Shown piece after piece: positions 1 through 10,904 of a stretch of 64,000 bases of DNA. This stretch comes from Acanthosepion esculentum. Its lineage: Eukaryota > Mollusca > Cephalopoda > Sepiida > Sepiidae. Position numbers and translations under genes: made by a program. The notes beneath the pieces were generated by a model. That model ran no database searches, had not been told where the DNA came from, and saw only the letters and a program-made list of their open reading frames with translations. The stretch spans positions 59,938,254-60,002,253 of the forward strand of contig OZ038488.1 in NCBI GenBank assembly GCA_964036315.1. The letters run 5' to 3'. Position 1 is the stretch's first letter; each line of letters starts with the position of its first letter.

Positions 1-291
1 ATTAAAAAAAGCCAAGAACAAAATAGACCAAATAAATATATGTTGCTTTGTAATGTTTAAAAAGAAAATATTACCCCTCTTGTTAAAAACTATACAATTT
101 ATATTTTGGAATCAAAATTGGAGACCAAGTTAAATTATGAGCAGCACATATCTGCTGCACATCATGCTTCAATATTCTCTCAAAATGGTCAAAAAGAAAA
201 TTGAATAACCTTCTATTTGGAGTGTCAATGGCTTGGCGTGAACCCCAAATCATGCCACTAATTGTTACTTTTGATTAGTACAATGTAATTA
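1..291. other. AT-rich DNA, no gene recognised
   Basis: No credible coding frame, RNA gene or repeat family was recognised on either strand. Confidence 0.6.
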
Positions 292-513
292 TTGGGTTGG
301 TGCATAATTATCAGGCGTTTTTGTAAGCTATTTAATGTTAATTTTTAATAAAATTTTGTTTATTTTTTAAAAATAAAAATATTTTATTTTCAGGTTATAT
401 AAATGCGTGTCGATGATCATACTCATTTAAAAATGTTATTGTTGAATTGTTATGTTTCTTTCTTCATAATAAATATTGTTTAAAAAACGCTTGATAATTA
501 TTTACCAACCCAG
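292..513. mobile_element. mariner-type MITE
   Basis: A 222-bp element with terminal inverted repeats: the left end starts TTGGGTTGGTGCATAATTAT and the right end, read inverted, starts CTGGGTTGGTAAATAATTAT. A TA dinucleotide flanks each end (290-291 and 514-515), as expected of Tc1/mariner target duplication. The interior is AT-rich and encodes nothing, so it depended on a transposase from elsewhere. The family is assigned from the TTGGGTTGGT-type end; the subfamily is not known. Confidence 0.8.
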
Positions 514-600
514 TATATATATTTTTTCAATTAGGCCTCAGTTCCGAGAGATAGATTTTTTTTTATAATTTCTTACACATTACTATTAATGCATGTTCAT

Positions 601-1330
601 ATTTTTCAGGTATAGCAACGAAGCTTCATCCATGGTATATCACAAACTTAAATCTGCTATTCGACCTATATCCCACTCAAAAGAACTCCCCTGTAGTACT
701 TGAACCACTCACGGAAATCGTCCTGTCTGATTCAGACGAATCAGAAATGGAATTTCCTGGACAAGAAGATGATACCTATTCTCCAGAATTTGAATCACAT
801 GCGCCAAAACCTGTCACTGCATGATCTCAATGATCTTGTAAGAGATTTAAACTTGAAAAACAAAACAAAAAGAGAGAAAATTTAGTAAAGCAATATGTTC
901 GAATTACGAAGATTCGCAGCCGCACGGACAATTTACAAGAAAAAAAATTCTTTTGACAACAATTTATGTTACTGTAATGATATACTTGGAGATTTTGAAG
1001 AACTAAATTTACACCATGAGGCTACTCAGTGGAGGCTTTTCATTGAGGCCTTTCTTTATAGAACCAATATAATGCTGTTTGCATATTGGAAATACACTGC
1101 CATCAATTCCTTTAGCTCAGTCTGTTGTTTTAAATGAAACTCACGAAAATCTTGATTTTATTTTAAACCAAATGAGCATAATTGGTTAATCTGAGCAGAT
1201 CTTAAGGTAGTCTCTATTCTGAATGGATTGCAGACAGGCTATATAAAATGTATGTGTTTTTGTGTCAGTGGGACAGTCGAGCTCGAGGTGAACACTACAC
1301 ATGCACAGAAGTGTCATTACTAAATAAGCT
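601..1330 (+). pseudogene. decayed member of a high-copy invertebrate protein family
   Basis: Three forward frames together read as one protein broken by several frameshifts and stops. Segments in order are LSDSDESEMEFPGQEDD (about 725), LHDLNDLVRDLNL (about 819), NNLCYCNDILGDFEELNL (about 957), EATQWRLFIEA (about 1018), LPSIPLAQSVVLNETHENL (about 1100) and FLCQWDSRARGEHY (about 1258). From memory, proteins with the NDLVRDLNL, WRLFID and FLC-WDSR blocks occur in many near-identical copies in arthropods, cnidarians and molluscs, which suggests mobile-element association; their function is unknown to me. A tttttcag acceptor-like site precedes the first block (about 603-610). It cannot make a full protein as it stands. 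The family match is from recall, not a search. Confidence 0.6.
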
Positions 1331-1895
1331 TGTGTTTTTTATACATTTTAAATAAAATAAAACGTTTATTTTGAACATGTTTAATACCAATACATATACT
1401 CTTAAATCTAAATGTTTTGAAATTTGAAAAGATTTAATTTGTGAATAACAAAAAACTGGAGTCATTTCGTGAGAAATGGAGTTAATTTTCGTGATCTACT
1501 CAAAAAACAACCATAGAAAAATGCATTTTTGTTTCTGTGCCGAAATCATTGTTGGACAGTGTTATTAAATGAAATGTATTCTCACTGGTATTAGGGATAA
1601 AAATTTTATTTATCCGAGAAATATATTAAAATAAACTTATACTGAAAGCAAACTACTCGGATGTGGATATGAATTGAATTCAGTAAATACGCAAAGATAG
1701 AAAAACACGTAAGACACAGATGTGTCTTCTTACTAGACTTACTCAATCATTACAGAGAGGCGAGCCTGAGAGAATTAAAAGTCCTATCGGGAGATATTAT
1801 TGGTAGCCACAACCTTAACGATATATGATAAGCAAATAACACAGTGTTGACAGTAAATATACAACTGCCAGAACTCCTAGAGAAATAAGAAAAAA
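1331..1895. other. AT-rich DNA, no gene recognised
   Basis: It may hold the decayed downstream part of the preceding pseudogene, but no readable protein block remains. Confidence 0.5.

Positions 1896-1962
<67 letters not shown>
1896..1962. repeat. (ATCT)n microsatellite
   Basis: About 16 uninterrupted copies of the tetranucleotide ATCT. Confidence 0.97.
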
Positions 1963-2013
1963 TCAACGTAACGTGGCCGTACGCTGTAATAAACAGTCTG
2001 ATACGATCTACAC

Positions 2014-2599
2014 CAGTGGTTCTTAATCTTTTTGAGTCACTGGCCACTTTATTCACGGGCACCTTGAGTCAGGGACCCCTATAAAAACTAGCCCTTCATA
2101 GACAGATAGACAAGCAAATACGCCCAGTATGATTGTTTTTTCACAACCCTTGTACGTACATTTCTCAATACTGTACCCTCATGCACATTGCGCGCACATC
2201 ACTTTTCAGCCAGCCACTCTTGAAAGAAATCGTGGTTAATTAATCCTCACCAGTATATGAAAAGATAATCAAGCCGTTATAAACCGTAGAAAATGAGAAT
2301 TATCTCCTAGTCTTATGGACTGGCAAAAGATGGCGGTCGTGCAGAGAATGATGACTTACGTTTAAATGTTAGCCATAGATCCAAGTCAAGAGAGGTCTAG
2401 CGGTCGGCACTCTAAGTAGTGGCTGGGTGCGTTTTATTTCAACCAGCGACAGTACGCATTTTCTTTTATTTCTTTCAATGGGAAACCTTTGATTGGAACA
2501 AGGGGTGTATAGTGAATATAACTGTCAATTTTTATCTAATCCTCCCAAACCCCCTGAAACCCATCTAGTGGTCCATGGACTCCAGGTTAAGAAGCCCTT
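2014..2599. mobile_element. non-autonomous hAT element
   Basis: The left end starts CAGTGGTTCTTAATC, and the right end read inverted starts AAGGGCTTCTTAACCTGGAG, giving imperfect terminal repeats of the hAT type. Both ends are bordered by a near-identical 8-bp direct repeat, ATCTACAC (2006-2013) and ATCTAGAC (2600-2607). Eight-bp duplications are diagnostic of hAT insertion. No transposase is readable inside, so this is a deletion derivative or MITE. Confidence 0.82.
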
Positions 2600-2607
2600 A
2601 TCTAGAC

Positions 2608-3219
2608 TTTCATATGGATGTCATAAATGGCGTCCAAACCGTTTAGAATTTTCTATCACCTGTATACAAAAGTTTTCTTAGATTAATGAATAAAGGTGGC
2701 TTCAAATGATTTAATCCTTTAGGTCTTAATGAAGACAATCCTTATTCAAACCATGTAGACTGGCGCTGCAGAATCACAACAAACCAAATAACAACAACAA
2801 AAAAAACAAACACTTGAATAATTCCAACAGCAACAATAATGTGTAGCACATGTAATTAGAAGAGAAAATAATGATATAATCAAAGTGATAACTTTCTACA
2901 CAAGCGTAAACAAAAGGAAAAGACCTGGCCTCATTACTAGAAAGAGTGATAGCATTTAGTTGACTTAAGAAGTCTACTCACTTGAAAATCTGTTTTATAG
3001 CAAGATTGTATAAATTTCCACCGATAGTAATGCTAAGTCATATGTCAATGAATGTTGAATGCTTCCTATATGGAAACAGCTGTTTATACCAGTCAGAGAT
3101 TAGATTAAGATATCTCCCCTGAATTAACTATAACAGCCCACTGTGGGGGTAAACTGGCTGGTTACATTCTATGCCTCAAAAGCCAAAATAGTTAAATTCC
3201 ATCATCGCCGGTCGGACCC
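2608..3219. other. no gene recognised
   Basis: Mixed AT-rich sequence with no repeat or coding block that I can name. Confidence 0.5.
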
Positions 3220-3790
3220 AGAACTATCACCAATCACGATGAACGGATATTCCCCGAGGAAGGCCCCCATGGTTTAAACGCCTATTGGGACTGGAAAACA
3301 ATACCCAGACCAGGAATGCAGTCTTCACTTTCCAGTCTCGATAGAGTACAAAAGCGTATCTGCGTCCTCATGGGTGACAAATTACTTTCCATCCTACAAC
3401 TCATTCCTCACAGTCGAAAAGTAGCAAGCCTCTCACTGCATCATCGCCATTATCATGGAAAGTGCTCAGACAAACTACATTCCTTAGTTTCCCCATTTCT
3501 AACTTTCACGGCTAACACCCGCCATTCTACGCATACTGTAGTGAACCACACTGATTCCATTCATTTTTAATTGGTGAGTCGTAAGTTCCCCTCGAGCCTC
3601 TTCGTTTCCACGTTTTTTTTTTGTTTTTTTTTTGTGGAACTAACTTTCATGAGAATGCTTCACCTTTCATTGCAATCTTAACCTGTTCAAATCTGAGATT
3701 AACCGTTCTCCTTGCCGCATATCCATAAAAAACTGTGATTCATTTTCTGTACCCTTCTACCTTAAAGGCTTTTGGGCCTTATCCAGCTTT
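3220..3790 (+). pseudogene. LINE reverse transcriptase C-terminal fragment (family L-A)
   Basis: The frame at 3316-3570 reads SSLSSLDRVQKRICVLMG, then VASLSLHHRHYHGKCSDKLH and LVSPFLTFTANTRHSTHTV. This is the typical end of the non-LTR retrotransposon polyprotein after the RT domain. The C-terminal block continues in other frames (NLRLTVL near 3680-3710), and GLLGLIQLYITV near 3767-3798 resembles the usual 3' end. A stretch before it (about 3238-3270) is shared with the L-A copy near 13700. The RT and endonuclease domains are absent and a poly-T run interrupts the frame, so it is a 5'-truncated dead insertion. Confidence 0.8.
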
Positions 3791-4204
3791 ATATCACTGT
3801 AGAAAAATGTATTTATATTGCGATGTTGAGCATATGGTCCGAAATTGACGAAATTTTCTGCATGTCGACAAAGGAAAACGCTGCTAGATGTCTCCTTTCC
3901 TAAGTTTATATATCAATTTTCCTTAATTCAGGAATTTCTTTCTAATGTTCGTAAACCACATATGTTGACCGCCGATTGCGCCAGAAATAAAGAACAGAAT
4001 AAGAACAAATACACTTCGAACATTTTAAAAACATTATGTAAATATGTCGCCATAAAACTTGGCTTCAAACTTATTTATAACGATGCTAAACCTTCTGTCC
4101 GCCATTTTTATCTTATTATCAATTAATGTAGTAAAGTACGAGTCATAAAATGCATCTATTTATAGTTTATGTGCGAAATATGGCTTAAATCGAATGCAAT
4201 TAAC
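3791..4204. other. no gene recognised
   Basis: An open forward frame at 3845-4126 exists, but its product resembles nothing I know and no gene signals flank it. Confidence 0.5.
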
Positions 4205-4327
4205 TACTGTCAAAGAAAGATAGAATCAACAAGATAAAGAGAGAAAAACAAGACCGAAGAAGCAAAAGACAGAGAAATCGAAAGAAAACAAAAAATAGAG
4301 CGAGAATGAAAATAGTGGAAATGAAAG

Positions 4328-4364
<37 letters not shown>

Positions 4365-4420
4365 AGGGGGAATGATAAAGAAGAAGAGGAACAAGGAAAG
4401 GAAGGGGGGAGTGAAGTCCT
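4205..4420 (+). repeat. purine-rich tract with (AG)15 core
   Basis: The plus strand is almost all A and G for about 215 bases, with a pure (AG) core at 4332-4361. The Ser/Leu/Phe-rich open frames on the minus strand are readings of this simple sequence. Confidence 0.85.
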
Positions 4421-4593
4421 TTGTGTAGGATGAACTAAGCACGCATGCAAATATTTGTGCTCTCATATATGCGTCAGAGTGTGTCAACGGCATTCGTTGC
4501 ACACTGTGATAACAGGAATTAGAGCAAATACATTGAAGAAGCATCCAGATTCTCAACACACTGACAATGCTTCGGAATTTATTATTTTTGTCA

Positions 4594-4596
<3 letters not shown>

Positions 4597-4645
<49 letters not shown>
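4597..4645. repeat. (TA)n microsatellite
   Basis: An uninterrupted alternating AT run. It abuts the outer end of the inverted duplication that follows. Confidence 0.97.
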
Positions 4646-4647
<2 letters not shown>

Positions 4648-4922
4648 AGTATTGGATTCGTGTATTCGGAATAAATTCAAATAACCAAAAATACTATTCT
4701 CAAAATACTGCTCAAAACAGAGTAGAGCAAATGTTATAATTTTCGAATAAATTATATATAAATTATATATATATATATACATATATATATGATTGTTCGT
4801 ATCCTCCGCGTTTAATTGTTTGGTTAACTAAAAGGACGAGTCAAATTTAATCTAAGTTATATTTACATATTTGCTTTCTTTAAAAGATTTGTTGTCTTTG
4901 TCTAATTATAGGTTTATTTTAG

Positions 4923-4984
<62 letters not shown>

Positions 4985-5091
4985 TAATTTATTCGAAAAT
5001 TATAACATTTGCTCTACTCTGTTTTGAGCACTCTTTTGAGAATAGTATTTTTGGTTATTTGAATTTATTCCGAATACACGAATCCAATACT
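4648..5091. repeat. inverted duplication with (TA)n in the spacer
   Basis: Left arm 4648-4754 and right arm 4984-5091 are reverse complements over about 107 bp with only a few differences. The left arm starts AGTATTGGATTCGTGTATTC. The spacer holds a (TA) run at 4926-4982. The arm sequence is not a family I recognise and codes for nothing. Confidence 0.9.
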
Positions 5092-5203
5092 TCCATAAAT
5101 ACATAGCAAAGAAAGTATAGCATTAATTATAGGAGCGAATTTCTCGTTATCTTACGGTCTCACAAACCAAATAACGGTATCCTAGCCTCACTAGAGGCTA
5201 AAA

Positions 5204-5205
<2 letters not shown>

Positions 5206-5265
<60 letters not shown>
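5206..5265. repeat. (TA)n microsatellite
   Basis: About 30 dinucleotide units, following the phrase CTAGAGGCTAAAAGC. Confidence 0.97.
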
Positions 5266-5268
<3 letters not shown>

Positions 5269-5469
5269 TTTAAAATAATTACAGTTGATGACAAATGTTA
5301 ATATAAATATCTTAAAAATTATATTTCACTCTTCTTTTTAATTAACAACAAAATTAAAGGCGGGTGATACAAACAATTATTCTAATAATATAACCTAGCC
5401 TGACGATCCCTGACAAAAAGGGTTAAACTTACGTTTCAAAGGTATTTATATCTTACAATTTTATGTTTA

Positions 5470-5471
5470 TA

Positions 5472-5534
<63 letters not shown>

Positions 5535-5547
5535 ACATACACACACG

Positions 5548-5604
<57 letters not shown>

Positions 5605-5641
5605 ACATACACACACGCACATATATATATATATATATATA
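5470..5641. repeat. compound (TA)n with a duplicated TACATACACACACGCAC block
   Basis: Two copies of a block GTATACATACACACACGCAC (about 5531 and 5601), each followed by a (TA) run. The microsatellite and its flank were therefore duplicated in tandem with a period of about 70 bp. Confidence 0.9.
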
Positions 5642-5770
5642 AAAACATAAAATTATATATATAAGTTTGCTGAAAAGTTCTTGACCCGACCCACTTCCCC
5701 AGATTTTATCAAATGACCAAACGGAATTTTGTGGGGAATCCATTCTTAGCCGGTTTCTGTTGATGCTGAT

Positions 5771-6479
<709 letters not shown>

Positions 6480-6640
6480 ATATCACTTATTTATTTACAT
6501 AAGAATAACAACGGATTCAGCAAGCACTCCGCGGTCTTTTAAACAGGAGTAGAGGTTTATCCGGTGTTTCTTGTTTAGTCTACTTCAATTCTAACGTCTC
6601 CGACTGAACCCTGAAACTTAATTCACTAATTAAATACTGT
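6480..6640 (-). repeat. single unit of a dispersed repeat of about 198 bp
   Basis: Read inverted, this contains GGTTCAGTCGGAGACGTTAG, GAAGTAGACTAAACAAGAAA and AACCTCTACTCC. These match the tandem units at 27190-27660 in the same order. The array sequence therefore also exists as a dispersed single copy in opposite orientation. No protein is evident. Confidence 0.75.
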
Positions 6641-6885
6641 CCCTTTCGAGATTAGAGTTAGCCGTTATCTTTTTTGCATAGCCCTAAGAACTTCACATCG
6701 TGCCCTTTCTTACGCTCATGCAACACAACACAGAAACCCTCTACTTTGAGTGACTCCTGGGCCTTGAATTGAGTGAACATAAGTTAAAAAAAATTAAAAA
6801 ACAGAAGCCAGAGTGACCGATCTAGCCTGCTATTTAACTCGTGGGGAGGAAGGGATTTCTGTCTTTCCCAAGGGCACTAGTGTGA

Positions 6886-6957
6886 AATCAAGACTAGGCT
6901 GGGATTTGAAACTAACACGCCGATTTCACATTCGGTGTCCATAACAATCACGTTACC
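6886..6957 (-). repeat. tRNA-like SINE head
   Basis: On the minus strand GTAACGTGATTGTTATGGAC resembles an A-box region, and TTAGTTTCAAATCCCAGCC some 30 bases downstream resembles a B box (GGTTCGAATCC type). The spacing fits a tRNA-derived Pol III promoter. The cloverleaf is imperfect and there is no intact tRNA gene. Confidence 0.55.
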
Positions 6958-7289
6958 AGCAAATACGGATTGTAATAATGGTGTTATTAACTGATAGAGC
7001 TTAGCACAGACTTCAGATTGGCGTGCTTCTGTACCTAAAGGATACGACCCCTAAGAATGCATAGCGTATTGAAATATATAGTAGTTCGCTAAATATGTGA
7101 AGTTTTTTTGTTGGAACTACAATATGCCGTAACAGTTATCATCATAAAGAACGAAATCAGCAAAATCAAGTTCGAATTTCAGTGAAAGCTGCTTATGGCC
7201 AGTTTGTGTTATCGAATTAATGCCAACAGTTACAGTTTTGGGACAGCCAGAATTAATGGGATATGGGTCGAAATTTATAATTTATACAT
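6958..7289. other. no gene recognised
   Basis: AT-rich sequence without recognisable content. Confidence 0.5.
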
Positions 7290-7627
7290 AAATATTTGTT
7301 GTTTTATAATTCCAGGTAACATATTAAAAATAACTGATCCGACGTGCATTTTCGGATAATAACTGTGACATTCCTGTATATATTGAACAGCTTAGTTCAT
7401 GCCATATTGACTGAAAAACCTACCAGTACAAAAGAATTCTCCATTGCCATATAAGTACAAAACGCACAATTTTAAAATTTAAAATAATTCGACCTCAGCG
7501 TTGCGGACGCACGCTCAAAGAAATCTCTTACCAGTAACAATATCACATTTCTAAGAACAAATTTCGGACTATAAACTACTCTTTCGATGTCCAGTTATTA
7601 CCTGGAATTATAAAACAACAAATATTT
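7290..7627. mobile_element. MITE-like element with 28-bp terminal inverted repeats
   Basis: The left end (7290-7317) contains ATATTTGTTGTTTTATAATT, and the right end (7600-7627) is its reverse complement over about 28 bp including CCAGGTAA. The interior of about 280 bp is non-coding. No target duplication is clear, so the superfamily is unknown. Confidence 0.55.
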
Positions 7628-7859
7628 TCTTACCTGATGATATCTGTAGGAACAGATGAAAGCTCGTAAATAGTAAAAAAAGACCTTATTCAACTGAAAT
7701 TTATAAACAGGGATCATAACATTCATTTACAGGTTCGGGGTTAATGTCTCTTAGTAAATTGTTTGCGAAGATGTATTCTCGCCATTTTATCATTAACTTC
7801 TATATCTGTTTTCTGTATGAATGATTCATTGTAATGTAAATTGAACTGCACCACATACT

Positions 7860-7860
<1 letters not shown>

Positions 7861-7947
<87 letters not shown>
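7861..7947. repeat. (TA)n microsatellite
   Basis: About 43 units. It lies just outside the left arm of the inverted duplication at 7973-8389. Confidence 0.97.
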
Positions 7948-7951
<4 letters not shown>

Positions 7952-7972
7952 AAATGGATTAAGTCCGAGAGT

Positions 7973-8389
7973 TATTTAATATATTTTCTGTTAATACGTT
8001 ATTTTTATAGAACAATTTATTTAAGCAAATGCTCTGTTCTTACTTAGACAGTATTAAGTACAATTACCGACCCTGAATGTTCGGGAAATTTCGCAGAAAA
8101 CTTGCATTCTCCAACAGGTTCGATTCTTGTTGGAGTACGCATATTTTTCCTGGAATTTCTCGAAAATTCAGGACCGTTTATGTAATTAATACTGTTTAAT
8201 TAAAAACAAACAATTTACTTAAATAAGCATTTACAAGTTCGATTCCTGTCGGAAAACGCATATTTTCTACGAAATTTCCCGAACATTCAAGCCGGTAAAT
8301 GTAATTAATACTGTTTAATTAAAAACAGAGCATTTACTCAAATGAATTGTATCCATAAAAATAACGTATGAACAGAAAATATATTAAAT
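7973..8389. repeat. inverted duplication of a SINE-like repeat, with an internal direct repeat
   Basis: Left arm 7973-8097 and right arm 8270-8389 are reverse complements over about 120 bp with scattered differences. Between them, 8118-8232 and 8236-8346 are direct repeats that both carry a B-box-like GTTCGATTC, then CGCATATTTT, AATTTC and TAATTAATACTGTTTAATTA. A related copy occurs at 49330-49430. (TA)n tracts flank both outer sides (7861-7947 and 8418-8500). This looks like a tRNA-derived repeat duplicated in tandem and then inverted. Confidence 0.85.
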
Positions 8390-8413
8390 ATATATAAATA
8401 TACAAACACACAC

Positions 8414-8417
<4 letters not shown>

Positions 8418-8500
<83 letters not shown>
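8418..8500. repeat. (TA)n microsatellite
   Basis: About 41 units. Beyond it, ACATAAAATTATATATA is repeated at 8572 and 8599, and the same phrase follows a TA tract at 5644. Confidence 0.97.
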
Positions 8501-8502
<2 letters not shown>

Positions 8503-8713
8503 GCGTACGCGCTCACATATGTATATATAGGCCCATATACATATGTTTATATAGGCTCTCGCGCTCGCAAACATAAAATTATATATATATATACACAAAC
8601 ATAAAATTATATATATAACCAATAAGGAAAGTAACAATATAACATTCAGGAAAAAAAAACTTGTTTATGACAAATAACAACAACTAAAATAAAATCCCAA
8701 TACATAATGCGAC

Positions 8714-8715
<2 letters not shown>

Positions 8716-8773
<58 letters not shown>
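8716..8773. repeat. (TA)n microsatellite
   Basis: About 29 units following GCGACATG. Confidence 0.97.
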
Positions 8774-8777
<4 letters not shown>

Positions 8778-9174
8778 AGAAGCGGTGTGAGGAAGTAAAA
8801 TCTGGCAGCTTTGGTCGGAATTTCCCCATTAAAATGTTTGTCATTAATTTTCATACTGCTAAGAGAAGGTAACATATGAAAAGCTCTGCTCTATCCCCGG
8901 TTGTTGTTATAAAATGTGGTCTTGTATAACTTGGCTTCCACCTTCAGTGGATCTTTATGAGCCGATTGAACAATAGATCGCAAACATCGAACTATTGCTT
9001 GCTCATCGAAGAGAAAAGAAAACGGCACATGTGAACCTTTGCGCCAATATAAATAACCTTAAAGTCTACTCTTATCATATATTGCATCACTAAAATTATT
9101 TATTGGTACAATACTGCAGCCTATCCCTGGCAACGATATACCAAACGGGTGTGTGTATAAACGAGAAATAAAGA

Positions 9175-9205
<31 letters not shown>

Positions 9206-9780
9206 GGTTAGACAAGGAGAAGGAGGAGTGATATTTTACGCAGGTACATCAATAACTCAGTAACCTTATGAAATAAAGGGATTTATTTTACGTTTCTTTT
9301 TCAAGATAATTACCTACCTTGTCAATGCACTTAATTCTGCAATTAATATTAATCTTTTAGCTCAAAAATGCTCAAAAGATTTGTATATGATATAAAATGA
9401 AATTAGTAAAACTGTCGTAAATAAAGCACTTCAAATGGCGGATGAACCGTCTTGTAGCGCCAGTGTACACAGATGTAGATTGCACTCCATAGCGAAGTAT
9501 GTAGTCAGGTGATTACAGCATCATCTACCTGAACTAAAGGCCAACTTATTTGTTTGTCATCGCATTTAACATATTATTACCTACATACACATATGCGAAT
9601 ACATAATGTCAGATTCTGCTAGGCAAGTCGATATTTTCAAAATTAATAAAAGTTTATTAACCAATAGATGTTTGAAAGATACTCTGTACATTTATTAAAA
9701 AAATAACCTATTTGGTTATATGCAAGGATTGTTCATCATATTGTAAAGAAATACATATAACAGTAAGTTCAATAGTAACT

Positions 9781-9786
<6 letters not shown>
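8774..9786. other. no gene; (GA)n at 9181-9208
   Basis: Unique-looking AT-rich DNA with one GA dinucleotide run of about 14 units. No protein or RNA gene recognised. Confidence 0.5.
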
Positions 9787-9859
<73 letters not shown>

Positions 9860-9915
9860 CCCTCACCGATTGCATAACACGGGGTTTCATGCACAACGCA
9901 ATCTCCAGGTACCGA

Positions 9916-9980
<65 letters not shown>
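9787..9980. repeat. two (TA)n tracts around a family E fragment
   Basis: (TA) runs at 9787-9857 and 9917-9980 bracket about 60 bases. These contain CGATTGCATAACAC and GGTTTCATGCACAACGCAAT, recalling the TTTCATGC...GCAATC core of family E. Confidence 0.75.
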
Positions 9981-9984
<4 letters not shown>

Positions 9985-10040
9985 GTGGGCACTCAGGTTA
10001 GCACCGACCGGTGAAAGTTTTTTTTTCATGCTTCAGCGCA

Positions 10041-10212
10041 ATCTGTCTGTTTATGACAAAATGTTCAATATAGGATAGAACGTATGTAAATATAAAAGTA
10101 GACTGATATCCACACCCAGTGGCGACAGTCTGTTTCATGCTTAAACGTAATCGTCAGAATCCTGATGATTGTGTTTAAGCATGAAACAGACTGTCGCCTC
10201 TGTTTTTGACTT

Positions 10213-10215
<3 letters not shown>
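10041..10215 (+). repeat. family E copy with long hairpin
   Basis: This copy starts TATGACAAAATGTTCAATAT, passes through GAACGTATGTAAATATAAAA and ends in the shared GGCGACAGTCTGTTTCATGC block. Here that block is followed by its own reverse complement (see 10121-10198). Family E recurs at 10401-10545, 12430-12506 (minus), 43706-43852 and 58345-58470 (minus), nearly always touching a (TA)n tract. No coding capacity; class unknown. Confidence 0.8.
10121..10198 (+). other. 37-bp-stem hairpin, 4-base loop
   Basis: Positions 10121-10157 pair with 10162-10198. The outer 26 pairs are perfect, and three inner mismatches are all G-U compatible when the plus strand is read as RNA. The loop is AATC. The mismatches also fit CpG to TpG decay in one arm. 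Confidence 0.88.

Positions 10216-10251
<36 letters not shown>
10216..10251. repeat. (TA)n microsatellite
   Basis: About 18 units directly after the hairpin. Confidence 0.97.
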
Positions 10252-10255
<4 letters not shown>

Positions 10256-10360
10256 AATGTATGTATGCAGTAATGAAAACAAATCGCATTGATTATACAA
10301 ACATGTCAATATAATACTGCATATACTGGTATAAAATATAATGCATACTTACCTTTGCAG

Positions 10361-10363
<3 letters not shown>

Positions 10364-10402
<39 letters not shown>

Positions 10403-10560
10403 GTTTTAAGGTGTGCTATATTTATGGGATAAAGTGCTCAATATCAGAAATAGAGCGTATGTAAATATAAACGTGTTCTCTGAAGTCAAAACCCAGAGGC
10501 GACAAGCTGATTCATGCTAGACGCAATCGTCAAGCCACCTTCAGATATATATATATATAT
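10364..10560 (+). repeat. family E copy between (TA)n tracts
   Basis: (TA) at 10364-10400, then a family E copy (10401-10545) with TGCTCAATATCAGAAATAGA, GAGCGTATGTAAATATAAAC, AGAGGCGACAAGCTGATTCA and GCAATCGTCAAGCCACC, then a short (TA) run. Confidence 0.85.
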
Positions 10561-10644
10561 GTGACTTCAATTATGAAATGAGTTCTCCGAGCCGCTGACG
10601 TATTTCGTATAGAGAAAAACGTTAACATATCCTTCCTTTCTGCC

Positions 10645-10745
10645 GTGCGACGATGGCCTAGAGGTAAGGTATCTCACTGATGTCAAATCAGTCGGATTTC
10701 GATCCCCGATTGAAGCAATCGGACATCTAGCCACACTGAGGAGCT
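10645..10745 (+). repeat. tRNA-derived SINE head
   Basis: GATGGCCTAGAGGTAAGGTA fits an A box and GGATTTCGATCCCCGATTG a B box about 35 bases later, as in a tRNA-type Pol III promoter. A similar head occurs at 44480 (GATGGCCTCGGGGTTAGAAT). The downstream tail runs into a (TA)n tract. Not a functional tRNA: the acceptor stem does not pair. Confidence 0.7.
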
Positions 10746-10775
10746 GTGGTACAACGAAACTGTCTGTCTATGGAT

Positions 10776-10778
<3 letters not shown>

Positions 10779-10831
<53 letters not shown>
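10779..10831. repeat. (TA)n microsatellite
   Basis: About 26 units between the SINE tail and the 3' part of the RT pseudogene. Confidence 0.97.
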
Positions 10832-10833
<2 letters not shown>

Positions 10834-10904
10834 AGGTATGAGATAAGAACAAATGGAGTATAATTCTACTTTCTGTAGCATTTAATTATAAAAATGGGCT
10901 CCAT

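Noticed and set aside
4200..4598. 132-codon minus-strand frame, Leu/Ser/Phe-rich
   Set aside because: It is the complement of a purine-rich simple tract; composition alone explains the open frame.
5436..5743. Open frames encoding Ile-Tyr repeats (also at 7841, 8334, 9769, 21175, 24146, 56668, 57686, 60537)
   Set aside because: These are translations of (TA)n microsatellites, open in both strands by necessity.
10645..10745. Considered as a genuine tRNA gene
   Set aside because: A and B boxes are present but the acceptor stem does not pair and a SINE-like tail follows.
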